DNA of 64,000 nt from Gilliamella sp. wkB108 (GCF_001690195.1 NZ_LZGM01000078.1:62001-126000), one strand, 5' to 3'. Positions 20,104-32,272 are shown, counted from the first letter of the stretch. Program-made: numbers and translations. Notes: a model not told the origin generated them from the letters alone.

Positions 20104-20907
20104 ATGAATATACAATCACAGTTTAATTTAACCGGTAATGAAAAAGGTTATTGGTTTGTTAGTAAAAATGGGCGTTTATGGTTACCGAATGGTCAAGTTC
20201 CGGTAGGGACTGCCAGTGAGTTCGGCTTTAAAGATCAACTTTCGCAACCTATTGGTGAATGGAATGGACAAACAGCTTGGTTGATTTGCAAAGAAATGAA
20301 TGAAGCTATGAGTTCAATCCGTCCATTACTCAATGATGAAGATCCCTCTTTATTCAATATGGCTGGTCGTGCAGTACAACTGGCTGAGTTTTATCGTTCT
20401 CATAAGTATTGTGGCTATTGTGGTCACGAAATGTATATTAGTAAAACAGAGTGGTGTTGTATGTGTGATCATTGTCACCAACGTTATTACCCACAAATAT
20501 CACCCTCAATTATTGTGGCAATAAGACATAATAATAAAATTTTACTGGCCAAACATGTACGACATAATCAAGATAATTTATATACCGTTCTTGCTGGATT
20601 TACTGAAGTGGGTGAAACCATGGAAATGGCTGTTGAGCGAGAGGTTTTTGAAGAATCGAAGATCAAAATAAAAAATATTCGTTATATTGCATCTCAACCA
20701 TGGCCTTTTCCTAATTCACTGATGATGGCTTACTTAGCTGATTACGATAGTGGTGATATTTCAATCGATAAAAGTGAGTTAGTTGAAGCGAATTGGTTTC
20801 ATTATACAGCATTACCTAAAATTCCAGAGTACGGAACTATTGCAAGGCGTTTAATCGAGGATACTATAGTGCTTTGTCGTGAATATGACGAATATGGTGA
20901 TAATTAA
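20104..20907 (+). CDS. nudC: NAD(H) pyrophosphatase / RNA deNADding enzyme NudC
   Basis: A 267-residue Nudix hydrolase. It has an N-terminal domain, a zinc ribbon with CGYC and CDHC (about 101-121), the Nudix box beginning [20 protein letters not shown] and the NADH-specific SQPWPFPNS motif just after. The family hydrolyses NADH and removes NAD caps from RNA. In the last part of the box the usual glycine (EESGI in E. coli) reads EESKI here; the catalytic glutamates are all present, so it is probably active. It is transcribed after the yidC hairpin. Confidence 0.93.
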   Translation: MNIQSQFNLTGNEKGYWFVSKNGRLWLPNGQVPVGTASEFGFKDQLSQPIGEWNGQTAWLICKEMNEAMSSIRPLLNDEDPSLFNMAGRAVQLAEFYRSHKYCGYCGHEMYISKTEWCCMCDHCHQRYYPQISPSIIVAIRHNNKILLAKHVRHNQDNLYTVLAGFTEVGETMEMAVEREVFEESKIKIKNIRYIASQPWPFPNSLMMAYLADYDSGDISIDKSELVEANWFHYTALPKIPEYGTIARRLIEDTIVLCREYDEYGDN

Positions 20908-20922
20908 GTCATATTCACAATT

Positions 20923-20953
20923 AATATGAATAGGCTAAAAGCCTATTCATATT
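20923..20953. terminator. Bidirectional terminator-like hairpin between nudC and the lipoprotein gene
   Basis: Perfect 14-bp arms AATATGAATAGGCT (20923-20936) and AGCCTATTCATATT (20940-20953) with an AAA loop, between converging genes. It overlaps the stop codon of the minus-strand lipoprotein gene. Confidence 0.7.
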
Positions 20954-21806
20954 GTATGGTGCGGGTTAGATTTACGGTTTTAGATTCCTCACCAGTGGTA
21001 ACACAAATAGCTTTAGTCCAATCATTATTCTCATTATAATCTGAATAATTACAAGTTTCGGTTAATTCGACTTCTTGTTCATTTTTGTCATTGATAATAA
21101 TTTTACCATCTGATGTTAGTTTAAATGTTTTAGTCACGGTTTTTTCTAGTTGCTTATTCGCATTATAAACTACATCTTTTTCTTGAGATAAAATCGGGAA
21201 TTTGGTTTTTTCATCAATAGGGACATAAGCATTATATAAAACAAGTTCAACACGATCTTGATCATAAATAATTTGATTTTTGAAGATAACATTATTCTCT
21301 GCAAAATGTGAAAGTGTTGTTTCGATCAGATGTCCTTGTTCATCAAATTCAGAGATAGCAACAATATCATCTTGATCGTTTTTCATACCAAGAATATTTT
21401 TATTTGCATCGAAGGTAATCGCATACTCACTTCTTGTGTCTTTCATACCGTAAATATATTTTGCAGTATCATAATTGATTTCGGCTTGTAAACCATCTAA
21501 ATTGTAATTAGCTACAAAGCCTTGCTCATTGTAATTAATGAGTTTATCAGAGGATGCGCTTTGGATATGTTGCTGTTTTATTGCCTTACTAAAAGGTAAT
21601 AGTTCAGGTTCAGTATGAAAAAGATAACTATTAATAACTGGAATCGATAATTCTGGTGAAGGCTTAGTGCTTGGATTAGAATCGGGATTACTACTAACTG
21701 TTGAGTTAGATGTTGTGGTATCAGAAGTTTTTTTATTATCACAACCAGTGATCAATAACGTGCTACTACATAACAAGATAGATAATAACGGAATATATTT
21801 TTTCAT
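20943..21806 (-). CDS. Hypothetical lipoprotein
   Basis: A 287-residue protein with a lipoprotein signal peptide (MKKYIPLLSILLCSSTLLIT then GC), so it is lipidated at that cysteine and sits in the envelope. A low-complexity Ser/Thr/Asn/Pro linker follows (about 27-50). The body has repeated beta-rich phrases (FDANKNILGM, FDEQGHLIET, YNANKQLEKTV) resembling YD/RHS-like short repeats, ending near LTRTIQYE. I cannot name it. An in-frame ATG eight codons upstream (21830) is possible; the later ATG gives a cleaner signal peptide. Confidence 0.7.
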   Translation of the reverse strand: MKKYIPLLSILLCSSTLLITGCDNKKTSDTTTSNSTVSSNPDSNPSTKPSPELSIPVINSYLFHTEPELLPFSKAIKQQHIQSASSDKLINYNEQGFVANYNLDGLQAEINYDTAKYIYGMKDTRSEYAITFDANKNILGMKNDQDDIVAISEFDEQGHLIETTLSHFAENNVIFKNQIIYDQDRVELVLYNAYVPIDEKTKFPILSQEKDVVYNANKQLEKTVTKTFKLTSDGKIIINDKNEQEVELTETCNYSDYNENNDWTKAICVTTGEESKTVNLTRTIQYE

Positions 21807-21881
21807 AATTTTAGCTTCTATTAATTTCATTGTTTAATAATTCGTTAAGATTTGGATATTTTAATTTATATTTCTATAATA

Positions 21882-22655
21882 TTAACGACGACTACACCAG
21901 ATAGCAAGCGCTTCACAGTTCCAAATTTTCATCATCTCACACCAAATTGCACGCCAGCTACTAATTGTACTACTGTTAAGGTTGAGTTTTTTCCCAATCT
22001 GCATATTGTTTTGTCCTGCAACCATTAAATTGATAAATTCTATCCATAATTCTGGCTTTGGTAATCTATTTAACGGTGTATCGCCTAAAAGATTAAAACT
22101 ACGACGACAACGTTTACATCGATAACACGTTCTAGATCCCACTTTGGTGGTATCGGTAGAAGAACAGTGTATACAAGATGGGTTCTTCTCATTTAATATC
22201 GCGGTTATTTTGTCATTAATTACTTTATGTTGTTCAGCTAATGTTGGTGTAAGATCACTTTGATCATGAGCAATATACCATCTGTATAACGCTGGATAAT
22301 GTGCATGTAGATATTCAATAATGGCATGATCTCTACGCATTATTTTTTCAAGTGAACAATCGAGTTTTTTTTCAGCTATATAGTGATAACTTTTATTTTC
22401 GATTCGGTTAATAAAAATAATTTCTAACCAATTAAAGGGGGTTAAACGATTGAAAGGTGTATTAGTGGCGATTGTAAAATATTTATAGCAAGCTTTACAA
22501 CGATAAGTACTCGTTGGTTTAGAACGAATTAAATAGAATTTATTTTCTCCACAAAAAGGACAAGTTTCAATGTGCTGTAGAGTCATTTTTTCTAAATCAT
22601 GACGAAAGGCATTTAGTTCATCATGTAATTCAGTTGGTACAAGTTCATAAATCAT
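21882..22655 (-). CDS. Double zinc-ribbon protein (InsA/DUF746-like), function unknown
   Basis: A 257-residue protein made of two similar halves. Each has a zinc ribbon (CPFC...CKAC at about 33-57; CIHC...CKRC at about 160-185) followed by a phrase TPFNRLTPFNW or TPLNRLPKPELW. A helix-turn-helix-like stretch (QIGKKLNLNSSTISSWRAIW) is near the end. The arrangement resembles transposase-type zinc-ribbon/HTH proteins and the DUF746 group, but no catalytic DDE domain is visible, so it looks like a DNA- or RNA-binding protein and not a working transposase. A strong GGAGG ribbon-binding site precedes the ATG. Family assignment is tentative. Confidence 0.65.
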   Translation of the reverse strand: MIYELVPTELHDELNAFRHDLEKMTLQHIETCPFCGENKFYLIRSKPTSTYRCKACYKYFTIATNTPFNRLTPFNWLEIIFINRIENKSYHYIAEKKLDCSLEKIMRRDHAIIEYLHAHYPALYRWYIAHDQSDLTPTLAEQHKVINDKITAILNEKNPSCIHCSSTDTTKVGSRTCYRCKRCRRSFNLLGDTPLNRLPKPELWIEFINLMVAGQNNMQIGKKLNLNSSTISSWRAIWCEMMKIWNCEALAIWCSRR

Positions 22656-22917
22656 TTTTTACCTCCATATCACTAATAGCCACAAATATTAGCAGATTTT
22701 TACATAAACATATACTTCTCCTGAAACTTTTTTACATCTTTCATTGATAGATGTAATTACTCAGATTAATAATATAGAGCTTTATAATATACAGGCTTAT
22801 TAAATAGGCTAAATAAAGCGTTACCATGAAGATATTGATAGTAGGGTTATAAATTAAGTTATGTAAGAGGGCAGTTGAGTAAAAAGAGTTGTATGAATAT
22901 TTATATAAATTAATAAA

Positions 22918-22944
22918 ATCGACCTCGTTATTAGAGAGGTCGAT
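22918..22944 (-). terminator. hemB terminator
   Basis: The arms ATCGACCTC (22918-22926) and GAGGTCGAT (22936-22944) lie just downstream of the hemB stop, followed on the minus strand by a T-rich stretch (ATTTTATTAATTT). Apart from this, the 312 bases between hemB and the zinc-ribbon gene hold no gene I can support. Confidence 0.7.
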
Positions 22945-22967
22945 CTCATATGACAATATTTTGAATA

Positions 22968-23993
<1,026 letters not shown>

Positions 23994-24148
23994 TCAAAAA
24001 TTTTTGCTGTATTATTAAACGTAGACTAAGGATAAGCAAATCAATTTGTTCGATAGTAATAATTCGATATTTTACTTTACAACAGGGGTTAATTAGAGGT
24101 AAAATTCGGCACTAATTTTTAATTCCTTGTGATATCAAACAAATTTGA

Positions 24149-24376
<228 letters not shown>

Positions 24377-24424
24377 TATTTATACTAAAAATCAATTTAT
24401 TATATTTTTAATATAAAGAATTTT

Positions 24425-24452
24425 AACAAGCCGTACATCTTTACGGCTTGTT
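24425..24452 (+). terminator. Attenuating hairpin between rpsU and dnaG
   Basis: The arms AACAAGCCGTA (24425-24435) and TACGGCTTGTT (24442-24452) form an 11-bp perfect stem with a weak T tail. In E. coli a terminator at this place limits dnaG and rpoD relative to rpsU; the same role is inferred. Confidence 0.7.
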
Positions 24453-24488
24453 GTCTATGTGTAATATCAATCTTAGTGAAATTTTGTC

Positions 24489-26270
24489 ATGAAAGGTCTT
24501 ATTCCTAACGATTTTATTCTCGATTTGATTGCTCGCACTAACATCCTTGATGTGATCAGCAAACGCGTTAAAATGAAAAAAAAAGGGAATAACTATTTTG
24601 GTTGTTGTCCTTTTCATGATGAAAAAACGGCTTCCTTTTCGTTAAACGAAAAAAAGCAAATCTATTATTGTTTCGGATGTGGCGCTTCAGGTTCTGTTGT
24701 CAATTTTTTAATGCAATATGAACGTCTATCCTTCCCGGAAGCAATTGAAGAATTAGCTAGTATGCAAGGGGTTCGTGTCCCTTATACAACCGATAGTAAC
24801 AATCAATACGATCAAGCAAAACAGATAGAATCGCGAAACATGCGTCGTGATCTCTATGAGCTGATGGCAAAAGCTACAAATTTTTACCAACAGCAGTTAG
24901 CGCTGCCTACATCAACAGATGCTAAGCAATATCTTGCTCAACGAGGACTTAATTCTGAAATTATCGCTCGATATAAAATTGGTTTTGCACCTAATTCAAG
25001 ACAGCTAACTTTTCAAAATATAGTTAAAACAAAAGATGACGCTATCCTTTATGATAAAGCCGGAATGTCAGTTAATAATGGTGGTGGTAATCAATATGAT
25101 CGCTTTCGTGGGCGAATTATGTTTCCGATTCGTGACCGACAAGGTAATGTGATTGCGTTTGGTGGTCGCACGATCATTAATGATTCAGCAAAATACCTAA
25201 ATTCACCTGAAACACCTATTTTCCATAAAGGTTTCCAGTTATATGGACTTTATGAAGCTCAAGAAGTTAATCGCAATCCGAAGCAATTGATGATTGTTGA
25301 AGGCTATATGGATGTTGTTTCTCTTGCCCAATATGGTATTGATTATGCTGTTGCTGCTTTAGGCACTGCAACCTCAGAAGAACATATTAAACTTTTGTTC
25401 AGAGCAACAGATTCTGTCATATTTTGTTATGATGGTGACAATGCTGGTCGCAGTGCAGCTTGGCGAGCATTGAATGTATTATTACCTTGTCTGATTGATG
25501 GTAAAGATATAACATTTGCTTTTTTACCACAAGACGAAGATCCGGATAGTTTAGTTCGTAAAATTGGCAAAGAAGGTTTTGAAGATTATTTAAAATCAGC
25601 TCCCAATTTATCCAAATTTTTATTTGATGAATTATTGAAACAAGTAGATTTAAAAACGGCAGAAGGGAAGGCCAAGTTAAGCTCACTTGCTTTGCCATTA
25701 CTTGAGCAGGTTAAAGCTAAAGCATTTCGATTGAACTTATTACAACAATTAGGTAATTATTTAGGATTACTTGAAGTATCGCAAATTGAACAGTTGATCT
25801 CTTCAAACCGTTATAAGAATGACGGAAAAAGGGTTGAAACAGCACCAGCATCAAATATGAAGTTAACTACGATGCGTATCTTGATAGGTTTATTGATTCA
25901 ATATCCCAATCTTGCCAAGCAAGTTTCAGATCTTGATACCATTCGCCAAGTTAAACTTGCTGGCATCGAAATTTTGATTGAACTACTTGAATTATGTCAA
26001 CGTTATCCAAATATAACTACTGCACAACTATTAACGGAATGTATCGACAGACCGTTTTATAAACAATTAAACCGTTTGGCAACATGGGAGTCTCATTACC
26101 AAGATGATGAAATAGCCACAATTTTTTCTCATACTTTAAAAGAGTTATATGATAATATACTTGCCCAAAGGCAAGACGAATTAATCGCAAAAGAGAGAGT
26201 CTCGGGCTTAAGTACCGCAGAGAAAAAAGAATTAGCGACGTTAATACTTGTTTTATCAAAAAAAGACTAA
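24489..26270 (+). CDS. dnaG: DNA primase
   Basis: A 593-residue primase that makes RNA primers at the fork. It has a CHC2 zinc-binding domain (CCPFHDEKTASFS and YCFGCGASGS, about 38-66), the RNA polymerase core with TOPRIM (IVEGYMDVVSLAQYG and the acidic CYDGDNAGR), and a C-terminal DnaB-interacting region (about 440-593). Length is close to the 581 of E. coli. It is the middle gene of the operon. Confidence 0.97.
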   Translation: MKGLIPNDFILDLIARTNILDVISKRVKMKKKGNNYFGCCPFHDEKTASFSLNEKKQIYYCFGCGASGSVVNFLMQYERLSFPEAIEELASMQGVRVPYTTDSNNQYDQAKQIESRNMRRDLYELMAKATNFYQQQLALPTSTDAKQYLAQRGLNSEIIARYKIGFAPNSRQLTFQNIVKTKDDAILYDKAGMSVNNGGGNQYDRFRGRIMFPIRDRQGNVIAFGGRTIINDSAKYLNSPETPIFHKGFQLYGLYEAQEVNRNPKQLMIVEGYMDVVSLAQYGIDYAVAALGTATSEEHIKLLFRATDSVIFCYDGDNAGRSAAWRALNVLLPCLIDGKDITFAFLPQDEDPDSLVRKIGKEGFEDYLKSAPNLSKFLFDELLKQVDLKTAEGKAKLSSLALPLLEQVKAKAFRLNLLQQLGNYLGLLEVSQIEQLISSNRYKNDGKRVETAPASNMKLTTMRILIGLLIQYPNLAKQVSDLDTIRQVKLAGIEILIELLELCQRYPNITTAQLLTECIDRPFYKQLNRLATWESHYQDDEIATIFSHTLKELYDNILAQRQDELIAKERVSGLSTAEKKELATLILVLSKKD

Positions 26271-26353
26271 ATATACAGAGTATGTGTAGAACAACATATT
26301 TTATTCTACATATTAAATATACATGACCGAATAACTAAAAGTGGATACCTTTT

Positions 26354-28195
26354 ATGGAGCAAAATTCTCAATCACAGCTTAAACTCCTAATCATTCGAGG
26401 TAAGGAGTTAGGATACTTGACCTATGCTGATGTCAACGATCACTTGCCTGAAGAGATTATTGATTCAGATCAGATTGAAGATATTATCCAAATGATTAAT
26501 GATATGGGGATTCAAGTTCTTGAAGAAGCCCCTGATTCTGATGAGTTATTACTTTCAGATAATGTCCCTGATGAAGAAGCCGTTGAAGCAGCAACTGCAT
26601 TAGTACTATCTAATGTAGAATCAGAAATAGGCCGAACAACAGACCCTGTACGTATGTATATGCGTGAAATGGGTGCAGTAGAACTACTAACACGTGAAGG
26701 CGAAATTGATATAGCCAAACGAATTGAAGATGGGATCAATCAAGTTCAAACTTCTGTCTCAGAATACCCAGAAGCCATCACTTACCTGTTAGAACAGTAT
26801 AATTTAATTGAAACAGGCGAGGTGCGGTTATCTGATTTAATTACTGGATTTGTTGATCCAAATGCTGAAGAGTCGACAGAAGAGTTACCAGAAGATTTAG
26901 AAGAAAGTGATGCTGAAATCGATATTGATGACAGTGATGACGAAAGCGAAGATGAAGAAAGTGATTCATCTGCTGAAGATGATGTTTCTATTGATCCAGA
27001 AGTTGCCAGAGCTAAATTTGCTGAGTTAAAAGAGCAACATGACAAAACGTCTGAAGCTATCAAAAAATATGGAAGAGCGCATAAAAAAGCGCAACAAGAG
27101 ATTGAAAACTTATCTGAAATCTTTAAACAGTTCCGTTTAGTTGGCAAACAGTTTGACATACTTGTTAATAACATGAGAAGTATGATGGATCGAGTAAGAG
27201 CGCATGAGCGTGTCATTATGAAAATCTGTGTCGAACAATGCAAAATGCCTAAAAAACAGTTTATGACGCATTTTACTGGTAATGAAAATAACATGAACTG
27301 GTATAAAAAGGCGTTAACGGCTAAAGGTGCGTTCGTTGCAAGCTTAAAAGAATTTGAAGAACCAATTATGGCTCAAATAAATCTTTTACAACAAATTGAA
27401 ACCGAAACCAATCTTTCGATCGAGCAAATTAAAGATATCAATAGACGTATGTCAATTGGTGAAGCTAAAGCACGTCGAGCCAAAAAAGAGATGGTTGAAG
27501 CTAACTTACGTCTGGTGATCTCCATAGCTAAAAAATATACCAATCGAGGATTACAGTTCTTAGATCTTATTCAGGAAGGTAATATTGGTTTAATGAAAGC
27601 TGTCGATAAATTTGAATATCGTCGAGGTTATAAATTCTCAACTTATGCAACTTGGTGGATCAGACAAGCTATTACACGTTCAATTGCTGACCAAGCAAGG
27701 ACAATCCGTATTCCAGTACATATGATTGAAACGATTAATAAATTAAATCGTATTTCACGTCAAATGTTACAAGAGATAGGTCGCGAACCAACGCCAGAGG
27801 AGTTATCCGAACGCATGCAAATGCCAGAAGATAAAATCCGCAAAGTGTTGAAGATCGCTAAAGAACCAATCTCAATGGAAACACCGGTTGGTGATGATGA
27901 AGATTCACATTTAGGTGATTTTATTGAAGATACTGCACTAGAACAACCTTTAGATGCAGCCACTTCAGAAAGTTTGCGTAGTGCAACGCGTGATATATTG
28001 TCGGGCTTAACACCACGAGAAGCTAAAGTATTACGTATGCGATTTGGTATTGATATGAATACCGATCATACGCTTGAGGAAGTGGGTAAACAGTTTGATG
28101 TTACACGTGAGCGTATACGTCAAATAGAAGCCAAAGCGTTACGTAAATTACGTCATCCAAGTCGTTCTGATGTACTTCGAAGTTTTTTAGAATAA
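26354..28195 (+). CDS. rpoD: RNA polymerase sigma factor RpoD (sigma-70)
   Basis: A 613-residue primary sigma factor. It has region 1.1 (1-80), 1.2 ([11 protein letters not shown]), an acidic non-conserved region (about 175-215, very rich in Asp and Glu), 2.1-2.4 ([40 protein letters not shown]), region 3 ([14 protein letters not shown]) and 4.2 ([20 protein letters not shown]). Length equals E. coli RpoD. The consensus promoter read upstream of rpmH fits recognition by such a factor. Confidence 0.98.
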   Translation: MEQNSQSQLKLLIIRGKELGYLTYADVNDHLPEEIIDSDQIEDIIQMINDMGIQVLEEAPDSDELLLSDNVPDEEAVEAATALVLSNVESEIGRTTDPVRMYMREMGAVELLTREGEIDIAKRIEDGINQVQTSVSEYPEAITYLLEQYNLIETGEVRLSDLITGFVDPNAEESTEELPEDLEESDAEIDIDDSDDESEDEESDSSAEDDVSIDPEVARAKFAELKEQHDKTSEAIKKYGRAHKKAQQEIENLSEIFKQFRLVGKQFDILVNNMRSMMDRVRAHERVIMKICVEQCKMPKKQFMTHFTGNENNMNWYKKALTAKGAFVASLKEFEEPIMAQINLLQQIETETNLSIEQIKDINRRMSIGEAKARRAKKEMVEANLRLVISIAKKYTNRGLQFLDLIQEGNIGLMKAVDKFEYRRGYKFSTYATWWIRQAITRSIADQARTIRIPVHMIETINKLNRISRQMLQEIGREPTPEELSERMQMPEDKIRKVLKIAKEPISMETPVGDDEDSHLGDFIEDTALEQPLDAATSESLRSATRDILSGLTPREAKVLRMRFGIDMNTDHTLEEVGKQFDVTRERIRQIEAKALRKLRHPSRSDVLRSFLE

Positions 28196-28214
28196 TTTAT
28201 TACCCATTAATTAT

Positions 28215-28240
28215 ATCGCCACATCTGTGGCGATTTTTTT
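28215..28240 (+). terminator. rpoD operon terminator
   Basis: ATCGCCACA (28215-28223) pairs with TGTGGCGAT (28226-28234), followed by seven T residues; the functional loop is probably ATCT. A canonical intrinsic terminator 20 bases after rpoD. Confidence 0.9.
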
Positions 28241-28260
28241 AATCAATCACGCTGATAACA

Positions 28261-29226
28261 ATGAACATACTACAACGTTTTAAGATTGACACATTTTTAT
28301 TAGTTTTAATTTGTGTTGTCATTTTGGCGAGTTTGTTTCCCTGTAAAGGTGAAACTAAAGTTATTTTTGAATATTTAACTACTTTTGCTATTGGCTTGTT
28401 GTTTTTCATGCATGGTGCCAAACTTTCGTTTCAAGCAATAGTAGTTGGAATAAAAAATTGGCGATTACATTTAATCATCTTTATTACTACATTTGTTATC
28501 TTTCCTCTATTGGGAATGATGATGCAATTGTTAGTACCCCGCGTTTTATCTCAAGAGATTTATTTAGGTTTTTTATATCTGTGTGTCTTACCTGCAACAG
28601 TTCAATCAGCCATAGCCTTTACTTCAATTGCCAGAGGAAATGTTGCCGCAGCTATCTGTAGTGCTTCTGCATCAACCTTGTTAGGCGTTTTCATTACCCC
28701 ACTTTTAGTCGGGCTATTGATGCATACACAAGCTGCTGGTTCAATGAATATCATGGATGCAATAACATCTATTATGTTAAAGTTAATGTTACCTTTTATT
28801 ATTGGTCATTTATCAAGGCGTTTCATTGGTAAATGGGTAGATAAATATAAAAGTGTAATTTCAAAAACCGATCGTATGTCAATTTTACTAGTGGTTTATG
28901 TTGCCTTTAGCGATGCAGTTGCTAATGGTATTTGGTCACAAATTAGTTTTATCTCACTGCTAAAAATTATCTTTTTTTCTATTTTATTACTCACGATTGT
29001 ATTACTCTTCACAACTTATTGTTCTAGGTTGTTGGGATTTAATAAAGAAGATGAGATCACCATTGTATTTTGTGGCTCTAAAAAAAGCTTAGCCAGTGGT
29101 ATTCCCATGGCAAGTGTTATTTTTCCAATGTCTATAATGGGGATAATGATCTTACCATTAATGATCTTTCATCAAATCCAATTAATGATTTGTGCTTTTC
29201 TAGCCGCTCGTTATGCTAAACGTTAA
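28261..29226 (+). CDS. SBF-like (bile acid:sodium symporter-type) transporter, YfeH-like
   Basis: A 321-residue membrane protein with about ten hydrophobic segments. FFMHGAKLSFQA, LCVLPATVQSAIAFTSIARGN and FCGSKKSLASGIPMA match the SBF-like (PF13593-type) group to which E. coli YfeH belongs. Members are related to sodium-dependent bile acid carriers, but the substrate is not established. It stands between the rpoD terminator and pitA, both on the plus strand. Confidence 0.85.
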   Translation: MNILQRFKIDTFLLVLICVVILASLFPCKGETKVIFEYLTTFAIGLLFFMHGAKLSFQAIVVGIKNWRLHLIIFITTFVIFPLLGMMMQLLVPRVLSQEIYLGFLYLCVLPATVQSAIAFTSIARGNVAAAICSASASTLLGVFITPLLVGLLMHTQAAGSMNIMDAITSIMLKLMLPFIIGHLSRRFIGKWVDKYKSVISKTDRMSILLVVYVAFSDAVANGIWSQISFISLLKIIFFSILLLTIVLLFTTYCSRLLGFNKEDEITIVFCGSKKSLASGIPMASVIFPMSIMGIMILPLMIFHQIQLMICAFLAARYAKR

Positions 29227-29307
29227 ACGAAAAATGTAAAAATTGTTTTGCTCATTATCCTATTCTCAAGGATAATAGTCCCGCTATTAACAACAGAAAG
29301 ATATATT

Positions 29308-30822
29308 ATGTTTCATCTATTTGCTGATTTAGAGTTTTCGACCATTGCATTATTAGTCGTAGCGTTGCTATTTGTCCTTTTTTATGAGGCCATTAATGGT
29401 TTTCATGATACAGCCAATGCTGTTGCAACAGTTATTTATACTAGGGCATTGAAAGAACAACTTGCTGTTTTTATGGCTGGGATGTTTAATTTTTTTGGTG
29501 TACTGCTTGGTGGGCTTAGTGTCGCTTATGCAATTGTTCATCTTTTACCAACCGATCTTTTACTTAATGTAAGTTCTACCCATGGTCTGGCTATGGTATT
29601 TTCAATCTTACTTTCAGCCATTATCTGGAATTTGGGTACATGGTATGTTGGTCTTCCTGCTTCTAGTTCGCATACATTGATTGGTTCGATTATTGGCGTC
29701 GCACTTGCTAATGCATTTATTATGGACACATCAATTATTGATGCACTTAATATCCCTAAGATGATCCAAATTTTTCTATCCTTAATTATATCTCCCGTTG
29801 TGGGACTAGTTATTGCTGGTTTGATGATTTTTTTACTTCGCAAATATTGGACACGAAGAGGGCAAAGTAAAAAAAGTAGCAAAAAAAGAGAACGTATTTT
29901 TATGACGCCAGAGCAACGTGAAAAACTATACGGAAAGAAAAAACCGCCATTTTGGATACGTATAATGTTAATTATATCTGCTGCTGGGGTTAGTTTTTCG
30001 CATGGCGCTAATGATGGACAAAAAGGTATCGGTCTATTAATGCTTGTTTTAATGGGCATTGCTCCAGCTGGTTTTATTGTAAATATGAGTGCATCTACCT
30101 ACGAAATTACTTATACACGTAATGCGATTCACAATATTGAAGAGTATTTTATTAATCATAATGACGAACTTAATACTGTTATCGGTAAACAATCAGCAGT
30201 AGATAATACGGTTCCTGTCAGTGATTTGAATAAATATCATTGTGACTATTCTCGTTCATTTACCACATTAAACATAGCTAATTCTTTATTTAATAAGCTT
30301 AATGATTATGAAGCATTAAGTGTCGATCAGCGTCTACAAGCAAGACGTATTTTACTTTGTTTATCAGATACGGTTTCCCATGTTGCTAAACAGCCTAATG
30401 TAACCCCAGAAGACAAACAATATTTAAAATCACTGAACAACGATCTTCTTAAAACCGTCGAATATGCACCGATTTGGATAATTATTGCAGTTGCATCTGC
30501 GTTAGCTGTCGGGACAATGATAGGTTGGAAACGCGTTGCTATTACGATAGGTGAAAAAATTGGTAAGAAAGGTATGACTTATGCACAAGGTGTGTCGGCT
30601 CAAATTACCACTGCGTTATCTATAGGTATTGCAAGTTATACCGGAATGCCAGTATCAACAACTCAAGTTCTCTCTTCATCTGTCGCGGGAACAATGATCG
30701 TTGATGGTGGAGGCGTACAAAGTAAAACCATAAAAAATATTGCATTAACATGGATTTTAACACTTCCGATATCAATTTTGTTATCTGCATCACTTTTTTG
30801 GCTTGCTCAAAAACTGATTTAG
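29308..30822 (+). CDS. pitA: Low-affinity inorganic phosphate transporter PitA
   Basis: A 504-residue membrane protein for metal-phosphate:H+ symport. The duplicated PiT signature is visible ([20 protein letters not shown] near residue 27 and [14 protein letters not shown] near 230), plus [15 protein letters not shown] near the end. MFHLFADLE is the start matching E. coli; an ATG 20 codons upstream is in frame but adds unrelated residues. A long cytoplasmic stretch (about 255-370) separates the halves. uspA follows by 65 bases, an order similar to pitA-uspB-uspA of E. coli without uspB. Confidence 0.95.
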   Translation: MFHLFADLEFSTIALLVVALLFVLFYEAINGFHDTANAVATVIYTRALKEQLAVFMAGMFNFFGVLLGGLSVAYAIVHLLPTDLLLNVSSTHGLAMVFSILLSAIIWNLGTWYVGLPASSSHTLIGSIIGVALANAFIMDTSIIDALNIPKMIQIFLSLIISPVVGLVIAGLMIFLLRKYWTRRGQSKKSSKKRERIFMTPEQREKLYGKKKPPFWIRIMLIISAAGVSFSHGANDGQKGIGLLMLVLMGIAPAGFIVNMSASTYEITYTRNAIHNIEEYFINHNDELNTVIGKQSAVDNTVPVSDLNKYHCDYSRSFTTLNIANSLFNKLNDYEALSVDQRLQARRILLCLSDTVSHVAKQPNVTPEDKQYLKSLNNDLLKTVEYAPIWIIIAVASALAVGTMIGWKRVAITIGEKIGKKGMTYAQGVSAQITTALSIGIASYTGMPVSTTQVLSSSVAGTMIVDGGGVQSKTIKNIALTWILTLPISILLSASLFWLAQKLI

Positions 30823-30887
30823 TAGTAAATATAGAGTATCAAATTTGAATTTAACCAGAGCGTCAAAAGAGGAAGGAGTAAAGTATC

Positions 30888-31340
30888 ATGGCTTACAAAC
30901 ATATTTTAGTCGCAGTTGATTTATCACCAGAAAGCGAAGTTCTTGTCGAAAAAGCAGTTTCTATGGCAAGGCCATATAATGCTCAAATATCATTGATTCA
31001 CGTTGGTATTAACTATTCCGATCTTTATACTGGTTTGGTGGATATTAATATGAATGATATGAAAGATAGAATAACTGAAGATGCGCATATTGCATTGAAT
31101 AAACTTGCCGATGATGCAGGTTATCCTATTGCTCATACTCTTTCAGGAAATGGCGAATTTGGACAAGTACTAATTGAAGCAATTCAAGAATATGGTGCTG
31201 ATCTTGTTGTTTGCGGTCACCATCAAGATTTCTGGAGTAAATTAATGTCTTCGGCTCGTCAACTTATTAATAATACTCATATTGATACGTTAATTGTTCC
31301 GCTAAAAGATGAAGAACTGTCTGAAGAAGTTGCCAAATGA
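30888..31340 (+). CDS. uspA: Universal stress protein A
   Basis: A 150-residue cytoplasmic stress protein, near-colinear with E. coli UspA ([40 protein letters not shown]). It is of the UspA type without the ATP-binding G-2x-G-9x-G-(S/T) motif. AGGAAGGAG upstream is a very strong ribosome binding site. Confidence 0.96.
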   Translation: MAYKHILVAVDLSPESEVLVEKAVSMARPYNAQISLIHVGINYSDLYTGLVDINMNDMKDRITEDAHIALNKLADDAGYPIAHTLSGNGEFGQVLIEAIQEYGADLVVCGHHQDFWSKLMSSARQLINNTHIDTLIVPLKDEELSEEVAK

Positions 31341-31353
31341 AATTTAAAACATC

Positions 31354-31378
31354 AACCCGCTTAATTGGCGGGTTTTTG
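31354..31378 (+). terminator. uspA terminator
   Basis: AACCCGC (31354-31360) pairs with GCGGGTT (31368-31374), with a T run following. A canonical intrinsic terminator after the uspA stop. Confidence 0.88.
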
Positions 31379-31525
31379 TTAACTTCAATTTAAAATTCTT
31401 GTAAAGATGTTTCAGGTTAACTATACGTTTTAGTATATTTTTCTATATTTGCTACTTTTATCTGTGATTTGAGACACGACAAGAATATAGTTAAATGGTA
31501 ATTTAATGTTACAAGGAGATTTATT

Positions 31526-32272
31526 ATGAACACAGCTCTCGTTACAGGTGCTTCATCGGGTTTTGGTCAAGCTATATGCCGTAAATTAATTGCGGATGGT
31601 TATAAAGTCATAGGCGTTGCTCGACGAGCAGATAAATTACAAAAACTAGCTGATGAATTGGGTCACAAATTTTGCCCATTAACCATGGATGTAACCAAAA
31701 AAGATGCAGTAGAATCTATTTTGCTACAATTACCTAAAGATTTTCAACCTATTGATATTTTAGTGAATAATGCTGGTTTAGCGCTTGGTTTAGAGCCGGC
31801 ATATCAAGCTGATTATAATGACTGGCAGACTATGATTGATACTAATATAATCGGATTAGTACATTTAACTCATCAAATCTTGCCAAGCATGGTGGAGCGT
31901 AACTTCGGTTATATTATTAATCTCGGTTCTGTTGCTGGTACTTATGCTTATAAAGGTGGTAATGTTTATGGGGCATCTAAGGCATTTGTTAAACAATTTA
32001 GTGCTAATTTACGTACTGATTTACTCGGAAAAAAAGTAAGAGTAACTAATATTGAACCAGGTTTATGCGGTGGTACTGAATTTTCAAATGTAAGATTTCA
32101 TGGTGATGATGCCCAAGCCGCTAAGGTATATCAAGGTGTTGAATATATAACAGCAGAAGATATAGCAAACACGGTATCATGGCTAGTAAATACACCTTCC
32201 CATTTTAATGTTAATTCGATTGAAATAATGCCCGTTGCACAGGCACAAGCTGGTCTTTCGGTATATAAATAA
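31526..32272 (+). CDS. ydfG: NADP-dependent 3-hydroxy acid dehydrogenase (SDR), YdfG
   Basis: A 248-residue short-chain dehydrogenase. The NADP-binding TGASSGFG (about 7-14) is followed by NNAG, and the catalytic Ser-Tyr-Lys is in LGSVAGTYAYKGGNVYGASK. The sequence matches YdfG, which oxidises L-allo-threonine, serine and 3-hydroxy acids and reduces malonic semialdehyde. An AGGAG site precedes the ATG. Confidence 0.93.
   Translation: MNTALVTGASSGFGQAICRKLIADGYKVIGVARRADKLQKLADELGHKFCPLTMDVTKKDAVESILLQLPKDFQPIDILVNNAGLALGLEPAYQADYNDWQTMIDTNIIGLVHLTHQILPSMVERNFGYIINLGSVAGTYAYKGGNVYGASKAFVKQFSANLRTDLLGKKVRVTNIEPGLCGGTEFSNVRFHGDDAQAAKVYQGVEYITAEDIANTVSWLVNTPSHFNVNSIEIMPVAQAQAGLSVYK

Noticed and set aside
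22741-22956. 71-codon frame downstream of hemB on the minus strand
   Set aside because: Low-complexity AT-rich translation (Tyr, Ile, Asn, Leu) that starts inside the hemB terminator hairpin; no credible ribosome binding site.
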